From: JBMOPD01 sp049323615
GTDB lineage: Bacteria > Bacillota > Desulfotomaculia > Desulfotomaculales > Desulfocucumaceae
Direction of reading: 5' to 3'
Length of the DNA stretch: 64,000 nucleotides
Assembly (NCBI GenBank): GCA_049323615.1
Contig: JBMOPD010000010.1
Coordinates: 27,898-91,897, forward strand
The notes below the pieces were generated by a model. It saw only the letters and a list, made by a program, of their open reading frames with translations. It was not told where the DNA came from and did not search any database. Positions within the stretch are counted from its first letter, which is position 1. Each line of letters opens with the position of its first letter. The translations under genes and the position numbers were made by a program. Positions 8,974 through 17,760 of the stretch are shown in pieces.

Positions 8974-9495
8974 CTAGACCTCCTCCGGATTAACCACCTT
9001 GACCAGGATCTTGGTTTCACCTACCACCTCTACATATACGCCCAGATCGAAATCAACCTTTATTTTCCCTTCTTTGGTGATACCGGCTTCCTGGGCCTGG
9101 GGAGGCTTGATTACAGTAGCCTTGGCATCCGTGACGGAAAGGATCTGGCCGTCATATTCGGTAATCGGGATAACCTCCTCGAAATGGATGGCCTGGCGCA
9201 GAAGATCGGTTGACTTCCCGCCATTGTACGAATACCATATGTGCGCTTCAAAGATGCCGTTTACCCTGACTCCGATTTTCCCGTTGTCGGCTTCTATTTC
9301 CGGGTCCTTCAGGCGCATCTGGGTAATTGATGTGCCCAGGATTTGTCCGGGTTCGCTCCCGTCAACAGTGGAAAACTGCTGGCTGTAGCGAAAAAATTTT
9401 TTTGCCGTGCCGCAAACGGCCTTGGTTATTATTTCCCTGTATCCGCCTTTCGAGTAGACAAGGAAATTTTTCTCTAAACCGGTGGCTATGCTCAC
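8974..9495 (-). CDS. CotE-like outer spore coat protein
   Basis: 173-residue protein resembling the CotE morphogenetic coat family: E-I-I-T-K-A-V-C-G near residues 20-28, a Q-I-L-G-T-S-I motif, G-x-F-E-A-H-I-W-Y-S-Y and the C-terminal V-K-V-V-N-P-E-E tail. CotE organises outer coat assembly in the mother cell during sporulation. It is the clearest sporulation marker in the window. The gene is single, convergent with ileS, with AAGGAGGG 7-8 bases before ATG 9495 on the minus strand. Mother-cell sigma control is likely from the family but was not resolved from sequence. Confidence 0.82.
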   Translation of the reverse strand: MSIATGLEKNFLVYSKGGYREIITKAVCGTAKKFFRYSQQFSTVDGSEPGQILGTSITQMRLKDPEIEADNGKIGVRVNGIFEAHIWYSYNGGKSTDLLRQAIHFEEVIPITEYDGQILSVTDAKATVIKPPQAQEAGITKEGKIKVDFDLGVYVEVVGETKILVKVVNPEEV

Positions 9496-9784
9496 TTTTA
9501 TCCCTCCTTGAAAAATGGGTGACAGAAACCTCCGCTATCGGTTTTGGGTTGTGTTTTGTGATATGCTTTAAAATACTTGCGGTTCACAATATATTATGAA
9601 TTTTGTACAGTAAGTGTGACCATTTGACAGGTCAGCCAAAAGAAGGATTGAAAGGCGGCAGGACTTGGCGGTTAAAAATCAAATTCTATTACAGCCCCCG
9701 TTTATTAGCCGGAGGCGGCCCGGATGAAAATCCGAAAAAAAAGATATATTATGCTGTTGAACAGTTGGGAGTGGGAGGTCTTTT

Positions 9785-10345
9785 ATGACCAGAATAATTT
9801 TAGCCATAACGGGCGCCACCGGAGCGGTGTATGGCATTAAACTTCTGGATGAATTAAATAAAGCCGGGGTGGAAACACATCTCATGGTCAGTGATGCGGC
9901 CCGGAAAACAATCGGCCTGGAAACGGAATACCCGGTTGAGGAGCTTGAAAAAAAGGCCCATTACCGGTACCTTGATGGTGAAATCGACGCTCCGCCGGCC
10001 AGTGGGTCCTTTTTGCACCAGGGAATGGTAATCGCGCCCTGCAGTATGAAAACCCTTTCCGCCGTCGCAAACGGCTACGCCGAAAATTTAATCAGCCGCG
10101 CCGCCGATGTTACCATCAAGGAAAAACGAAAATTAATCCTCCTGGTGCGGGAAACACCGTTAAGCGCCATTCACCTGGAGAACATGCTCAAACTGGCCAG
10201 GCTGGGTGTGGTCATCATGCCTCCCGTTCCTTCTTTTTACAACCACCCGCAGACAGTCGGGGATATCGTAAATCAGACCGCCGGGCGGGTGCTGGACCTG
10301 TTGGGCATAAAAAATTCACTGGTGGAAAGGTGGCGTCCCTCCTGA
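9785..10345 (+). CDS. ubiX: Flavin prenyltransferase UbiX
   Basis: Makes prenylated FMN, the cofactor of UbiD-type (de)carboxylases. N-terminal flavin-binding G-A-T-G-A-V-Y-G (residues 9-16), the A-P-C-S-M-K-T-L-S-A-V-A-N-G-Y stretch and R-E-T-P-L-S-A-I-H-L are all present. The length of 186 is typical. GGGAGG lies 6-11 bases before ATG 9785. No ubiD is adjacent, so its client enzyme must be elsewhere. The 289 bp upstream hold no convincing gene. Confidence 0.96.
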   Translation: MTRIILAITGATGAVYGIKLLDELNKAGVETHLMVSDAARKTIGLETEYPVEELEKKAHYRYLDGEIDAPPASGSFLHQGMVIAPCSMKTLSAVANGYAENLISRAADVTIKEKRKLILLVRETPLSAIHLENMLKLARLGVVIMPPVPSFYNHPQTVGDIVNQTAGRVLDLLGIKNSLVERWRPS

Positions 10346-10350
10346 ACGGT

Positions 10351-11505
10351 TCAGGACCCGGGGCTGAATTCCGGCCCCATAAGGCCGGTGGTATCCTGCC
10401 AGGCCTGTTTCAAAAGCCGGTAGTCGGCTTCGGTCAGCAGGGGATCCGTTTTTGATTCGTAGTCCCTGATGGCTTTTTCCACCGGCAGCACACGGTATTT
10501 TGTCCTGCCGTCCCGCCGGTGTTTGTGTACCCAGACGGGGATATAATTCACTCCGGCCAGGGAGACCCTTCCGCCGCTTTCCCGCACAATATCAAGATTC
10601 AGTATTATGCCGCAGTCGGAATACCGCCAGTGCTGGTTGGAAACGAAATTGCCCAGGGAGTAGGCTGCCAGCACCCGCTTTTCCCTTCCGTCCCGGACCA
10701 CCCTCTGCCATTCCGGCGGCTGCAGGACGTGGGGGTGGGACCCCAGTACCACGTCCACCCCGGCCTCAAAGAGTTCCCGGGCCAGGGTCCGCTGGAACTC
10801 GTTGGGATGCCGCTGGTACTCGGTGCCGGCATGCATATAGGCGATTATAAACTGGCACCCCTTCTCCATCAGCCGTTCAATCTCTTTTTTCATCAAATCC
10901 CTCTGAATCAGGTTGACCAGGTAGTCGGCCTCCGACGGCACCGGAATGCCGTTGGTATCCTGGGTGTAGTTGATAAACCCGACCTTTATTCCCCGGATAT
11001 CGTAAACCGCCGGTTGTTCCCTCTCCCGGGCGCTGCGGTGTGTGCCCACATGGTTAAGGCCCGCCCTGTCGAGGTTGTCCAGGGTTTTTATCACCCCGTC
11101 CCGGCCCATGTCCATGCTGTGGTTGTTGGCCGTGGTCACCAGGTCGATGCCCAGTTCCTTCATGTTGTCCGCCAGCTCCGCCGGGGTGTTGAAGCGGGGG
11201 TAGCCGGAGTACCCTTTCTCCGGGCCGGCCAGCCTGGTTTCCAGGTTGGCCAGGGTGAAATCGGGACTGGCCAGGTAGTCCCCGCATTCTTTAAATATTT
11301 CCTTGAAATCGTACCTGCCGGTGTGGGGGTCCCGGGACGAGCCGACCAGGGGCATGTGCATCAAAAAATCACCCACCGCCGTAATGCGGATTTTTACCGG
11401 CTCCGGAGCTCCGGGACCGCCGCTTTTTTTGTTTTCCGGTGAGCAGCCGGCAAGGAAAATGATCAAAAGTAAAGGTAAAAGATATTTTTTTAAGACAGGG
11501 CACAA
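10351..11505 (-). CDS. CapA-family lipoprotein (poly-gamma-glutamate/capsule type metallophosphatase fold)
   Basis: Lipoprotein of the CapA family, whose calcineurin-like fold is associated with poly-gamma-glutamate or capsule synthesis. TTG at 11505 with AAGGAG upstream gives a lipobox leader L-L-I-I-F-L-A-G-C with the cysteine near residue 19. The core then shows A-V-G-D-F-L-M-H, N-L-E-T, T-T-A-N-N-H-S-M-D, Y-M-H-A-G-T-E-Y and G-S-H-P-H-V-L-Q, the usual metal-binding motifs. It ends 6 bases from ubiX, tail to tail. No other capsule genes are nearby, so the substrate is unknown. Confidence 0.9.
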   Translation of the reverse strand: MCPVLKKYLLPLLLIIFLAGCSPENKKSGGPGAPEPVKIRITAVGDFLMHMPLVGSSRDPHTGRYDFKEIFKECGDYLASPDFTLANLETRLAGPEKGYSGYPRFNTPAELADNMKELGIDLVTTANNHSMDMGRDGVIKTLDNLDRAGLNHVGTHRSAREREQPAVYDIRGIKVGFINYTQDTNGIPVPSEADYLVNLIQRDLMKKEIERLMEKGCQFIIAYMHAGTEYQRHPNEFQRTLARELFEAGVDVVLGSHPHVLQPPEWQRVVRDGREKRVLAAYSLGNFVSNQHWRYSDCGIILNLDIVRESGGRVSLAGVNYIPVWVHKHRRDGRTKYRVLPVEKAIRDYESKTDPLLTEADYRLLKQAWQDTTGLMGPEFSPGS

Positions 11506-11679
11506 GGTGAAACCCACTCCTTTTCCGGTAATTCCGCACACATTTTTTAGCCCCGGGAGACTGTCAAATGCCGCTGGATATACTTTAAACTTTTACCATA
11601 ATATACTTTTTATTGACAGGATTTCCTGCCGTATATAAAATGATATCGGTTTCCTCTTTCAATAAATTGGAGTGGTTTG

Positions 11680-12612
11680 ATGAAAAAAATATTTTTTGTT
11701 GTCAATCCCAGGTCGTCCGGCGGGAGCACCCGGAAGCGGTGGGAAAAGCTGATGCCCGTGCTGCGGAGCGAGGGGATTTCATTTGACTGGAGTTACACCG
11801 CCGGCCCTTACACGGCCCCGGATATAGCCGCCGGGGCGGTGCGGGAAGGTTATGACCTGATCGTGGCCGTGGGCGGTGACGGGACAATTTACGAGGTATT
11901 AAACGGGATGATGGATCAGGACCGGGCCCTGGATGAGCGGGCCAGCCTGGCGGTTTTACCCAGCGGAACAGGGTGCGACTTCGCCAGGTCAATGAAGATT
12001 TCTGGATCAGAGGGTAATTTCTTAAAGCTGTTGAAGGAAGGAAAGCCCGTTGCCATAGATGTCGGCAGGGCGGAATTTGCCGGCCACCAGGGAGAGACGA
12101 CGGTAAGGTATTTTTTAAATGTGGCCGAAGCCGGCCTGGGTGGGGAGACTGTGGCCCGGGTCAACAGGACCGCCAAAGTTTTCGGGGGTTTTGCCTCCTT
12201 CCTCTGGGGCGCCGTTGTTTCCATAGCCCTGTTCACTGATAAATACCTGAAGATACATTTGGACGACCGTGACTACCGGGAAGGCAGGTACACCTTGGTG
12301 GCCTGCGGGAACGGAAAATTTTTCGGCGGGGGCATGAAAATCTGTCCCAACGCCGAGATGGACGACGGCTGGCTGGATGTGGTGGCCCTGATGGGAACCA
12401 CAAAATGGGACCTGATATCCAATCTTCCCCTTGTTTACCGGGGGGAACACCTTGACCACTGGCGGGTATGGCACCGCCGGGCCAAAAAGGTGACCATATC
12501 GTCGCCGGACCATACCACCCTGGTCAATATTGACGGGGAGCAGCCCGGAAAGCTGGACGCCAGGTTCACCATCCTGCCGAAGGCCATTAATTTGCTTGTT
12601 GAAAATGGCTGA
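11680..12612 (+). CDS. YegS/DagK-family lipid kinase
   Basis: Cytosolic lipid kinase phosphorylating diacylglycerol or a related lipid. Hallmarks are V-N-P-R-S-S-G-G (residues 7-14), the ATP-binding G-G-D-G-T near residue 67, P-S-G-T-G-C-D-F-A-R and a C-terminal V-N-I-D-G-E. The length of 310 is usual. ATG 11680 overlaps an in-frame TTG one codon earlier. Likely single gene between CapA (divergent) and a strong terminator. The exact lipid substrate cannot be told from sequence. Confidence 0.92.
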   Translation: MKKIFFVVNPRSSGGSTRKRWEKLMPVLRSEGISFDWSYTAGPYTAPDIAAGAVREGYDLIVAVGGDGTIYEVLNGMMDQDRALDERASLAVLPSGTGCDFARSMKISGSEGNFLKLLKEGKPVAIDVGRAEFAGHQGETTVRYFLNVAEAGLGGETVARVNRTAKVFGGFASFLWGAVVSIALFTDKYLKIHLDDRDYREGRYTLVACGNGKFFGGGMKICPNAEMDDGWLDVVALMGTTKWDLISNLPLVYRGEHLDHWRVWHRRAKKVTISSPDHTTLVNIDGEQPGKLDARFTILPKAINLLVENG

Positions 12613-12651
12613 TCATTCTGTTAACTGATTTACAAAAGCCGCTTATATACT

Positions 12652-12719
12652 GTGGATGGGCGCCGGTAAGCCTCTTTAAAATCTGCATCCACGGGGTGCA
12701 ATTTTTTTGAGGCTTTTTT
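12652..12719 (+). terminator. Compound terminator with a competing upstream hairpin
   Basis: AAGCCTC (12668-12674) pairs with GAGGCTT (12709-12715), followed by Ts. Nested inside is GCATCC / GGGTGC followed by seven Ts. Upstream, GTGGATG (12652-12658) can pair with CATCCAC (12687-12693), which would break the inner stem. It follows the lipid kinase gene. Confidence 0.65.
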
Positions 12720-12795
12720 ATTTGCGGCGGAACATTTCAAAAAGATTTTCGTCTTGGTATTAGATGAATTTTTTTACGGAGGAGGTCTTGTTTGG

Positions 12796-15048
12796 ATGAG
12801 AAAGTCAGCCGCAGTGAGGCTGGCCGCCTGCCTTCTGGCGTCGTCCCTGGTGTGCGCGCCGCTGCCCTCGTGGGCGGACACGGACCCGGCGCCCGGCGTG
12901 GCGAAGGCGGCGGGCCAAAACACGGCGCCCGCCGGCAGCCCGTCAATGTCACTGGAAAAGGCCATTACCACGGCCAGGGAAAAAGTGGCCGTGCCGGCTG
13001 AACTGGACATGTTCAGTTCGGACTACGGCGAGTACAACGGCAGGGGGCGGTGGATGCTGCGCTGGTACAGCAACAAGCCGCCGGAGTCCAACATGCACGT
13101 CACGGTCAATGCGGTCACCGGCGAGGTGGAAAACTTAAGTTTTTACAAGGGCATCCAGCCGGGCGTCCACTACCGGGGACTGCCCAGGTTCAGCCGGGAC
13201 CAGTGCCTGGAAATAGCCCGCAAGGAGGGGGCCCGGCTGGCGCCCGACAAGTTTCCCGGCACCGTGCCGGTTCCCATGGACCAGTGGGAGAACCTGTCGG
13301 CAGTCAGGGAGCGGGACTATCCCGTTATTTACCACTTTAATTTTAAAAGGACGGTAAGCGGGATTCCGGTCACCGACCAGGGGATAAACGTGGGGATCAA
13401 CGCCGAAACCGGCGAGCTGGTCAGGTTTGACTGCAACTGGAATGCCGATGCCGGGCTCCCTTCCCCGGAGGGAAGAATAAGCCCGGACCAGGCCCGGAAA
13501 ATATTTATGGAAAAGGCCGGCCTTGAGCTGACATATTTTATGCCCGTCAAGGGGGACCCGGATGCGCCCGGGGAACTGAAACTGGTCTACCGCCAGAAGC
13601 CGCCGGGGCGGTTTATCCTGAACGCCCTCACCGGTGAAGTGGTGGACACCAGGACCGTGGATTTTTTCCTTGACGAAATGGGCGGCGCCGGCGGGGCGGA
13701 GCCCATGTATTCCCGCCAGGATAAAGCCAAGATGGAACTTACCCCGGCTGAAGACAAGGCGGTAAAGGAGACACGGGACTTTATCAGCGCCGACAAGGCC
13801 GGGGAAATAGCCGCCGAACTGGTGGAGATACCGGCCGGGTACACCGCCACGGGCAGGAACCTGGAGCGGCACTACGGGGTGCCGGGCAGCCGGGTGTGGA
13901 ACGTTCAGTTTGCCGACAAGGAAAATAAAAACCTGATCAGTGTTTCCGTGGACGCCCGGTCCGGTGAGCTGATTTCCTTCAGCAGGGAAGAGCGGATGGA
14001 CCCCGGGGAATATTACAAGGAGCCCCAGGTGAAGGTCGGCCCGGAAGAAGCCAGAAAAATTGCCGACGGCCTGATCGGGAAAATGCGGCCCGACAGGATG
14101 GGCCAGGTGGTCTACAGGCAGTCGGAAGAGGAAATAGGCCCCTGGGTAAAGGTGGGTAAAATCGCCCCCCGGGCCTACATGTTTGAGTATGCCAGAATGG
14201 TCAACGGCGTTGTGTATCCCGAAAACGGTTTCCGGGTAAAGGTAAGCTCCACCACCGGGGAAGTTACCTTCTACCGGATGACCTGGTGGGAGACGGCGTT
14301 CCCCGCAGCCGGCGGAGTGATCGGCACGGCCGCGGCCAATGAAAAATACCTGGCCGGGCATCCCCTCACCCTTGAATACAGCAGGGCGTACGAACGGTGG
14401 GGAAGGGGCGCCGAACCCCCCGCCTATTACCTGATCTACAGGCCCGCCGGCGGTACCAGGGTCATGCTGGACGCCAGGAGCGGCCAGGAAATAGATTATC
14501 AGGGGAATCCGGTGGTGAAAAAGGAAAAGCAGCCCTTTACGGATATTTCCGGGCACCCGGCGGAGGAGGCCATCCTGCTGCTGGCCCGGGAGGGCATTGT
14601 TACCGGTGAAGGCGGTAAATTCCGGCCCGACGACCGGGCCACCGTGGCCGAGGGAGTGGCCATGCTGGTGAAGGCGTACAGCCGGGGTTCTTATCGCCCG
14701 TTGGCCGCGGCCAGGGAGGACCCCTGGTACAAGCCGGTGATTGACAGCGCCAGGGCCATGGACATACTGGACAAGGATATGGCTGTCAACCCCGGGGACG
14801 GCCTGACCAGGCTGCAGCTGGCCCGCCTGGGCATAAACGCCGGCGGATGGGGCAAACTGGCCCGGCGGCCGGAGATTTTCAGGCTGGATGTGGCCGATGC
14901 CGCATCAATACCCCTGGAATACCGGGGCTACGTGGCGTCGGCGGTGGCCATGGGCCTGGTTGATTTAAAGGACGGCAAGTTCAGCCCGGACGCCCCGGTT
15001 ACCCGGGCCGAGGCCGCCACCTTCCTGGTGAAACTGCTGAAACAGTAA
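12796..15048 (+). CDS. Secreted protein with PepSY-like (YcdB/YcdC) repeats and C-terminal SLH domains
   Basis: ATG 12796 is chosen because GGAGGAGG lies 9-17 bases upstream and the product then starts with a clean Sec signal (R-K then a hydrophobic stretch, cleavage near A-D-T-D at residue 27). The following ~550 residues hold several YcdB/YcdC/PepSY-like repeats, recognisable by recurring V-N-A-x-T-G-E-V, I-N-A-E-T-G-E-L, L-N-A-L-T-G-E-V and V-D-A-R-S-G-E-L strands. The last ~170 residues contain S-layer homology-like modules (F-R-P-D-D-R-A-T-V-A-E, F-S-P-D-A-P-V-T-R-A-E-A). Likely anchored to the cell wall outside the cell. The PepSY-like repeats suggest protease modulation, but no protease is adjacent. 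Confidence 0.87.
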   Translation: MRKSAAVRLAACLLASSLVCAPLPSWADTDPAPGVAKAAGQNTAPAGSPSMSLEKAITTAREKVAVPAELDMFSSDYGEYNGRGRWMLRWYSNKPPESNMHVTVNAVTGEVENLSFYKGIQPGVHYRGLPRFSRDQCLEIARKEGARLAPDKFPGTVPVPMDQWENLSAVRERDYPVIYHFNFKRTVSGIPVTDQGINVGINAETGELVRFDCNWNADAGLPSPEGRISPDQARKIFMEKAGLELTYFMPVKGDPDAPGELKLVYRQKPPGRFILNALTGEVVDTRTVDFFLDEMGGAGGAEPMYSRQDKAKMELTPAEDKAVKETRDFISADKAGEIAAELVEIPAGYTATGRNLERHYGVPGSRVWNVQFADKENKNLISVSVDARSGELISFSREERMDPGEYYKEPQVKVGPEEARKIADGLIGKMRPDRMGQVVYRQSEEEIGPWVKVGKIAPRAYMFEYARMVNGVVYPENGFRVKVSSTTGEVTFYRMTWWETAFPAAGGVIGTAAANEKYLAGHPLTLEYSRAYERWGRGAEPPAYYLIYRPAGGTRVMLDARSGQEIDYQGNPVVKKEKQPFTDISGHPAEEAILLLAREGIVTGEGGKFRPDDRATVAEGVAMLVKAYSRGSYRPLAAAREDPWYKPVIDSARAMDILDKDMAVNPGDGLTRLQLARLGINAGGWGKLARRPEIFRLDVADAASIPLEYRGYVASAVAMGLVDLKDGKFSPDAPVTRAEAATFLVKLLKQ

Positions 15049-15066
15049 AAAAATGTTGCTTCAAAG

Positions 15067-15099
15067 AAAGCCCGGAGGATAAAATCCGGGCTTTAATTT
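15067..15099 (+). terminator. Intrinsic terminator after the SLH protein
   Basis: Perfect 10-bp stem AAAGCCCGGA / TCCGGGCTTT with an 8-base loop. The T-tract is short and interrupted by AA. Confidence 0.8.
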
Positions 15100-15204
15100 C
15101 TGGTGACGCTTTTATTCAAGAAGTATGCCGCGAAAGTGTTATAATGGATCAAAAAAGGAAAATCATAACAGGTATAGAGGTAAAATTAAAATGGGAGACC
15201 CGTT

Positions 15205-16203
15205 ATGACTAAAAAGTTTCTGATTGCTCAATATGAGGTGGTTATCGAGGCCGGGGATCAGGGGCTGTCCCTGCCGGCATACAAGGGATCCACCTTGAGG
15301 GGCGGGTTCGGTGCGGCCTTCAGGCGCATCGCCTGCTCCCGGCGGGAAGTCCGGTGCCGGGACTGCCTGCTGGGGACCGGCTGTCCCTATGCCTATATAT
15401 TTGAAACTGCGCCGCCTCCCGGGTCGGAGGCGCTGCGGAACTACGAGAGCGTCCCCCGCCCCTTTGTCCTGGAGCCGCCCCTGGACACCAGGATCGAATA
15501 CCGGCCGGGTGAGAGGATCAGCTTTTACCTGATACTGATCGGCAGGGCCGCCGGCTATCTGCCCTACTTCATAGTGGCCTTTAAAGAGCTGGGGGAGATG
15601 GGAATCGGCCGGGGGCGGAAGAAGTACCGGCTGGCGGAGATAAGGGCGGTCAACCCCGTGAACGGTGAGAAGCGGGTGATTTACCGCAATGAAGACCAGG
15701 TGGTGAGGAACGTCAACCTGGCCGTGGAGACCGATATCGAAAAGGAATTAAAGTTCTCAGGTAAACCCCTCCCCGGCGGATCCGTATCCCTGGAATTACT
15801 GACCATGACCAGGATAAAGTACGAAGACAACTTCGTTCACCGCCTGGAGTTTCACATGCTGGTGCGCAGCCTCCTGCGGAGAATCTCGTCTTTAGCCTGC
15901 TTTCACCACGGGTGGGAGCTTGACCTGGATTTTTCCGGGCTTATTGAGCGGGCCGCAGAGGTAAGGGTAGTCGGGGACGAGACCCGTTGGGTGGACTGGG
16001 AACGCTATTCCTCCCGCCAGGACGGCAAAATGAACCTGGGGGGCCTGGTGGGCCGCGTTACTTACCAGGGCCAGGTGTCGGCCTTCAAGCCCCTGCTGAA
16101 GCTGGGCGAGCTGGTCCACGTGGGCAAGGGGGCGGTGTTCGGGATGGGTAAATATACCATATTGAAAGGAGCTGAAGGAATTGGAAAAAGGTCAGAAACC
16201 TGA
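15205..16203 (+). CDS. cas6: CRISPR pre-crRNA endoribonuclease Cas6
   Basis: RAMP-fold endoribonuclease that cuts the repeat hairpin to release crRNAs. 332 residues. The N-terminal G-S-T-L-R-G-G-F-G-A-A-F-R-R, a C-x-x-C-x(5)-C cluster near residues 52-60 and the C-terminal glycine-rich G-K-G-A-V-F-G-M-G-K-Y match the large Cas6 family seen with type I and III systems. It has the same GC-rich base use as the host genes, unlike the effector operon 1.7 kb downstream. An untidy stretch (short ORF, HEPN remnant, frameshifted regulator) separates it from the rest of the cas genes. Confidence 0.88.
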   Translation: MTKKFLIAQYEVVIEAGDQGLSLPAYKGSTLRGGFGAAFRRIACSRREVRCRDCLLGTGCPYAYIFETAPPPGSEALRNYESVPRPFVLEPPLDTRIEYRPGERISFYLILIGRAAGYLPYFIVAFKELGEMGIGRGRKKYRLAEIRAVNPVNGEKRVIYRNEDQVVRNVNLAVETDIEKELKFSGKPLPGGSVSLELLTMTRIKYEDNFVHRLEFHMLVRSLLRRISSLACFHHGWELDLDFSGLIERAAEVRVVGDETRWVDWERYSSRQDGKMNLGGLVGRVTYQGQVSAFKPLLKLGELVHVGKGAVFGMGKYTILKGAEGIGKRSET

Positions 16204-16273
16204 ACCTGTAAAAAGAATAAGCTCGTTGAAAGCAACACCTCGCTTTGCCGTGAGGTACAAAAGGATGGTATAG
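16181..16273 (+). CDS. Possible 30-residue peptide overlapping the cas6 end
   Basis: TTG at 16181 with AAAGGAG about 10 bases upstream opens a 31-codon frame, overlapping cas6 by 23 bases and ending 4 bases before the HEPN ATG. The product is very basic (K-R, R-F-A-V-R-Y-K-R). No family recognised. It could be a genuine short partner of the HEPN gene or just a leftover. Confidence 0.3.
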   Translation: MEKGQKPEPVKRISSLKATPRFAVRYKRMV

Positions 16274-16277
16274 TCTT

Positions 16278-16514
16278 ATGGCGGCAATAGATGAGTTGAC
16301 GGCTTTCATTGCCAATGCCCGAAAAGCTTTGGAAGGTGCTAAATCTCTGTTTCATATCGGTGACTATAGAGGAGCTTTATCAAGGGCTTATTATGCATCG
16401 TTTTATGCTGTTTCAGCAGTTCTGTTAACGGATGAACAAAGATACAAAAAACATTCTGCAGTGATTTCCGCTTTTAACAGGAGTTTTATAAAAACCGGTA
16501 GATTTGTTTTATGA
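16278..16514 (+). pseudogene. Truncated HEPN-domain protein
   Basis: N-terminal half of a HEPN (UPF0332-type) protein: helix I-A-N-A-R-K-A-L-E-G-A-K, then G-D-Y-R-G-A-L-S-R-A-Y-Y-A-S-F-Y-A-V-S-A-V-L-L and H-S-A-V-I-S-A-F-N-R-S-F-I-K-T-G. Family members continue for another 40-60 residues and normally carry a catalytic R-x(4-6)-H in the second half; here the frame ends after 78 residues and nothing recognisable follows. HEPN proteins are RNases in toxin-antitoxin and CRISPR-linked systems. No nucleotidyltransferase (MNT) partner is present, so this is probably a relic. Confidence 0.7.
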
Positions 16515-16545
16515 CAGCATGTTGTCGCTGTATCGCTGGCTTTTT

Positions 16546-17558
16546 ATGGGAGGATTGGTTAAAATTATTTTTACACACCGGGGGTGGGTAGAAACGGATC
16601 TCAGGAGAAGTGAGAGAGTATTAAATCTGCTATACATGATTCAGCAGCGGCCAGGCGTACAGTGCAATGAACTGGCCGCTCTTTTTGACAGAAGCCCGCG
16701 CACAATCCAGCGGGACCTGAAGCAGCTCCGCAAACTGGGCTTTGCCATCAGGTCGTCCCGCGGCCCCGCCGGGGGATTTGCCGCCAGGGGGGCTACCACT
16801 TAAAGCCCCTGACATTCACCGGCCCCGAGGCCCTGGTCCTTTTTATCGCGGCCCGGGTGCTCCTGGAGGAGGAGGGCTTTCCCTACCGGTCCGCCCTGCA
16901 GGCCGCCCTGGAAAAAATCGCGGGAGTGGTGAATGAAAAGGATGAGGGCTTTTTATCCGGCCTGGAGCCCAACATCAGCCTGCTGGTGACGAGATTGCGG
17001 AATTATACCCCCTGGGGGAAAACGTTCCGGGTTATAAACGAGGCTATCTTGAACCAGGACCGGCTGACAATGGTTTACAGCTCCTATGCCAGCCAGTGTG
17101 TCGCCCGGCGGACGGTGGACCCCTATCACGTCCTGTTCCGGGAGGGTTTCTGGTACCTGATCGGGTACTGTCACACCCGGCGGGAGACCAGGATATTCCG
17201 CATCGACCGGATAAAAGACATCTCGCCCTGTGGAGAAAAGTTCGACCCGCCCGGGGACTTCAGCATCCGTGAGTACCTGGGAAAGAGCTGGCGCATCGGG
17301 AAGGGTGAGGACGTGGAGGTGGCGGTCAAGTTCTACCCGCCCGAGAGCAGGCTGATCGCCGAGGGCGCCTGGCACCCCACCCAGCGGCTGGAGCAGCTGC
17401 CGGGCGACGAAGTGATCTTCCGGGCGGAAGTGGAGGGGACCTGGGAGGTCAAAAAGTGGATCCTGGGCTGGGGTTCGGCCGCCGAAGTGCTGGCCCCGCC
17501 GGAACTGAGGGACGAAATCCGGCGGGAGTTAGGGGAGATGGCGGAGAGGTACGGTTAG
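16546..17558 (+). pseudogene. WYL-domain transcriptional regulator with a -1 frameshift
   Basis: N-terminal HTH (R-S-E-R-V-L-N-L-L-Y-M-I-Q, then C-N-E-L-A-A-L-F-D-R-S-P-R-T-I-Q-R-D-L) followed by a WYL sensor domain (residues from about 17050: R-L-T-M-V-Y-S-S, V-D-P-Y-H-V-L-F-R-E-G-F-W-Y-L-I-G-Y-C, R-I-F-R-I-D-R-I) and the WCX C-terminal region. The two parts are in different frames. The break is at a run of six Gs (16787-16792); a seventh G restores A-R-G-G-Y-H-L. This may be a homopolymer sequencing error or a real mutation. WYL regulators commonly control CRISPR loci and bind nucleic-acid or nucleotide ligands. The start is uncertain. Confidence 0.8.
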
Positions 17559-17640
17559 TCCCCTTGTAATCGGGAAGGGTTATTAATAGCCCATGAAAAA
17601 GATTTACTTTCAGTCCCCTTGTAACACGGTATTTAACTTT
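17552..17640 (-). repeat. Two decayed CRISPR repeats, opposite orientation to the main array
   Basis: 17557-17575 reads AGTCCCCTTGTAATCGGGA, 18 of 19 bases identical to the reverse complement of the array repeat. 17607-17622 reads CTTTCAGTCCCCTTGT, an exact 16-base match to the 5' end of that reverse complement. Both share the same A where the array has C next to the match, and both decay afterwards. Their starts are 55 bases apart instead of about 73. Confidence 0.75.
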
Positions 17641-17760
17641 ATGTGGGTAATATGCCAATTATTACTATATTAAACACATTTTAAAAGTTATATATCCATC
17701 CCTGGCTTAATATCATTTAATAAACATAAAAAACATTTAAGGCAGGGAGGGTTGGAGAAA

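Noticed and set aside
6741..9020. 759-codon open frame antisense to ileS
   Set aside because: Overlaps a certain gene completely. Low-complexity H/G/Q/P composition is typical of the antisense frame of GC-rich coding DNA; no domain seen.
9603..9788. 61-codon frame upstream of ubiX
   Set aside because: No ribosome-binding site or similarity, and it runs over the ubiX start region.
12641..12720. Fluoride or other known riboswitch upstream of the SLH protein
   Set aside because: GGCGCCGG and spacing do not match the crcB consensus; only a terminator with competing stem can be supported.
13135..14556. 473-codon antisense frame across the SLH protein gene
   Set aside because: Shadow of a GC-rich gene with a clear signal peptide and domains on the other strand.
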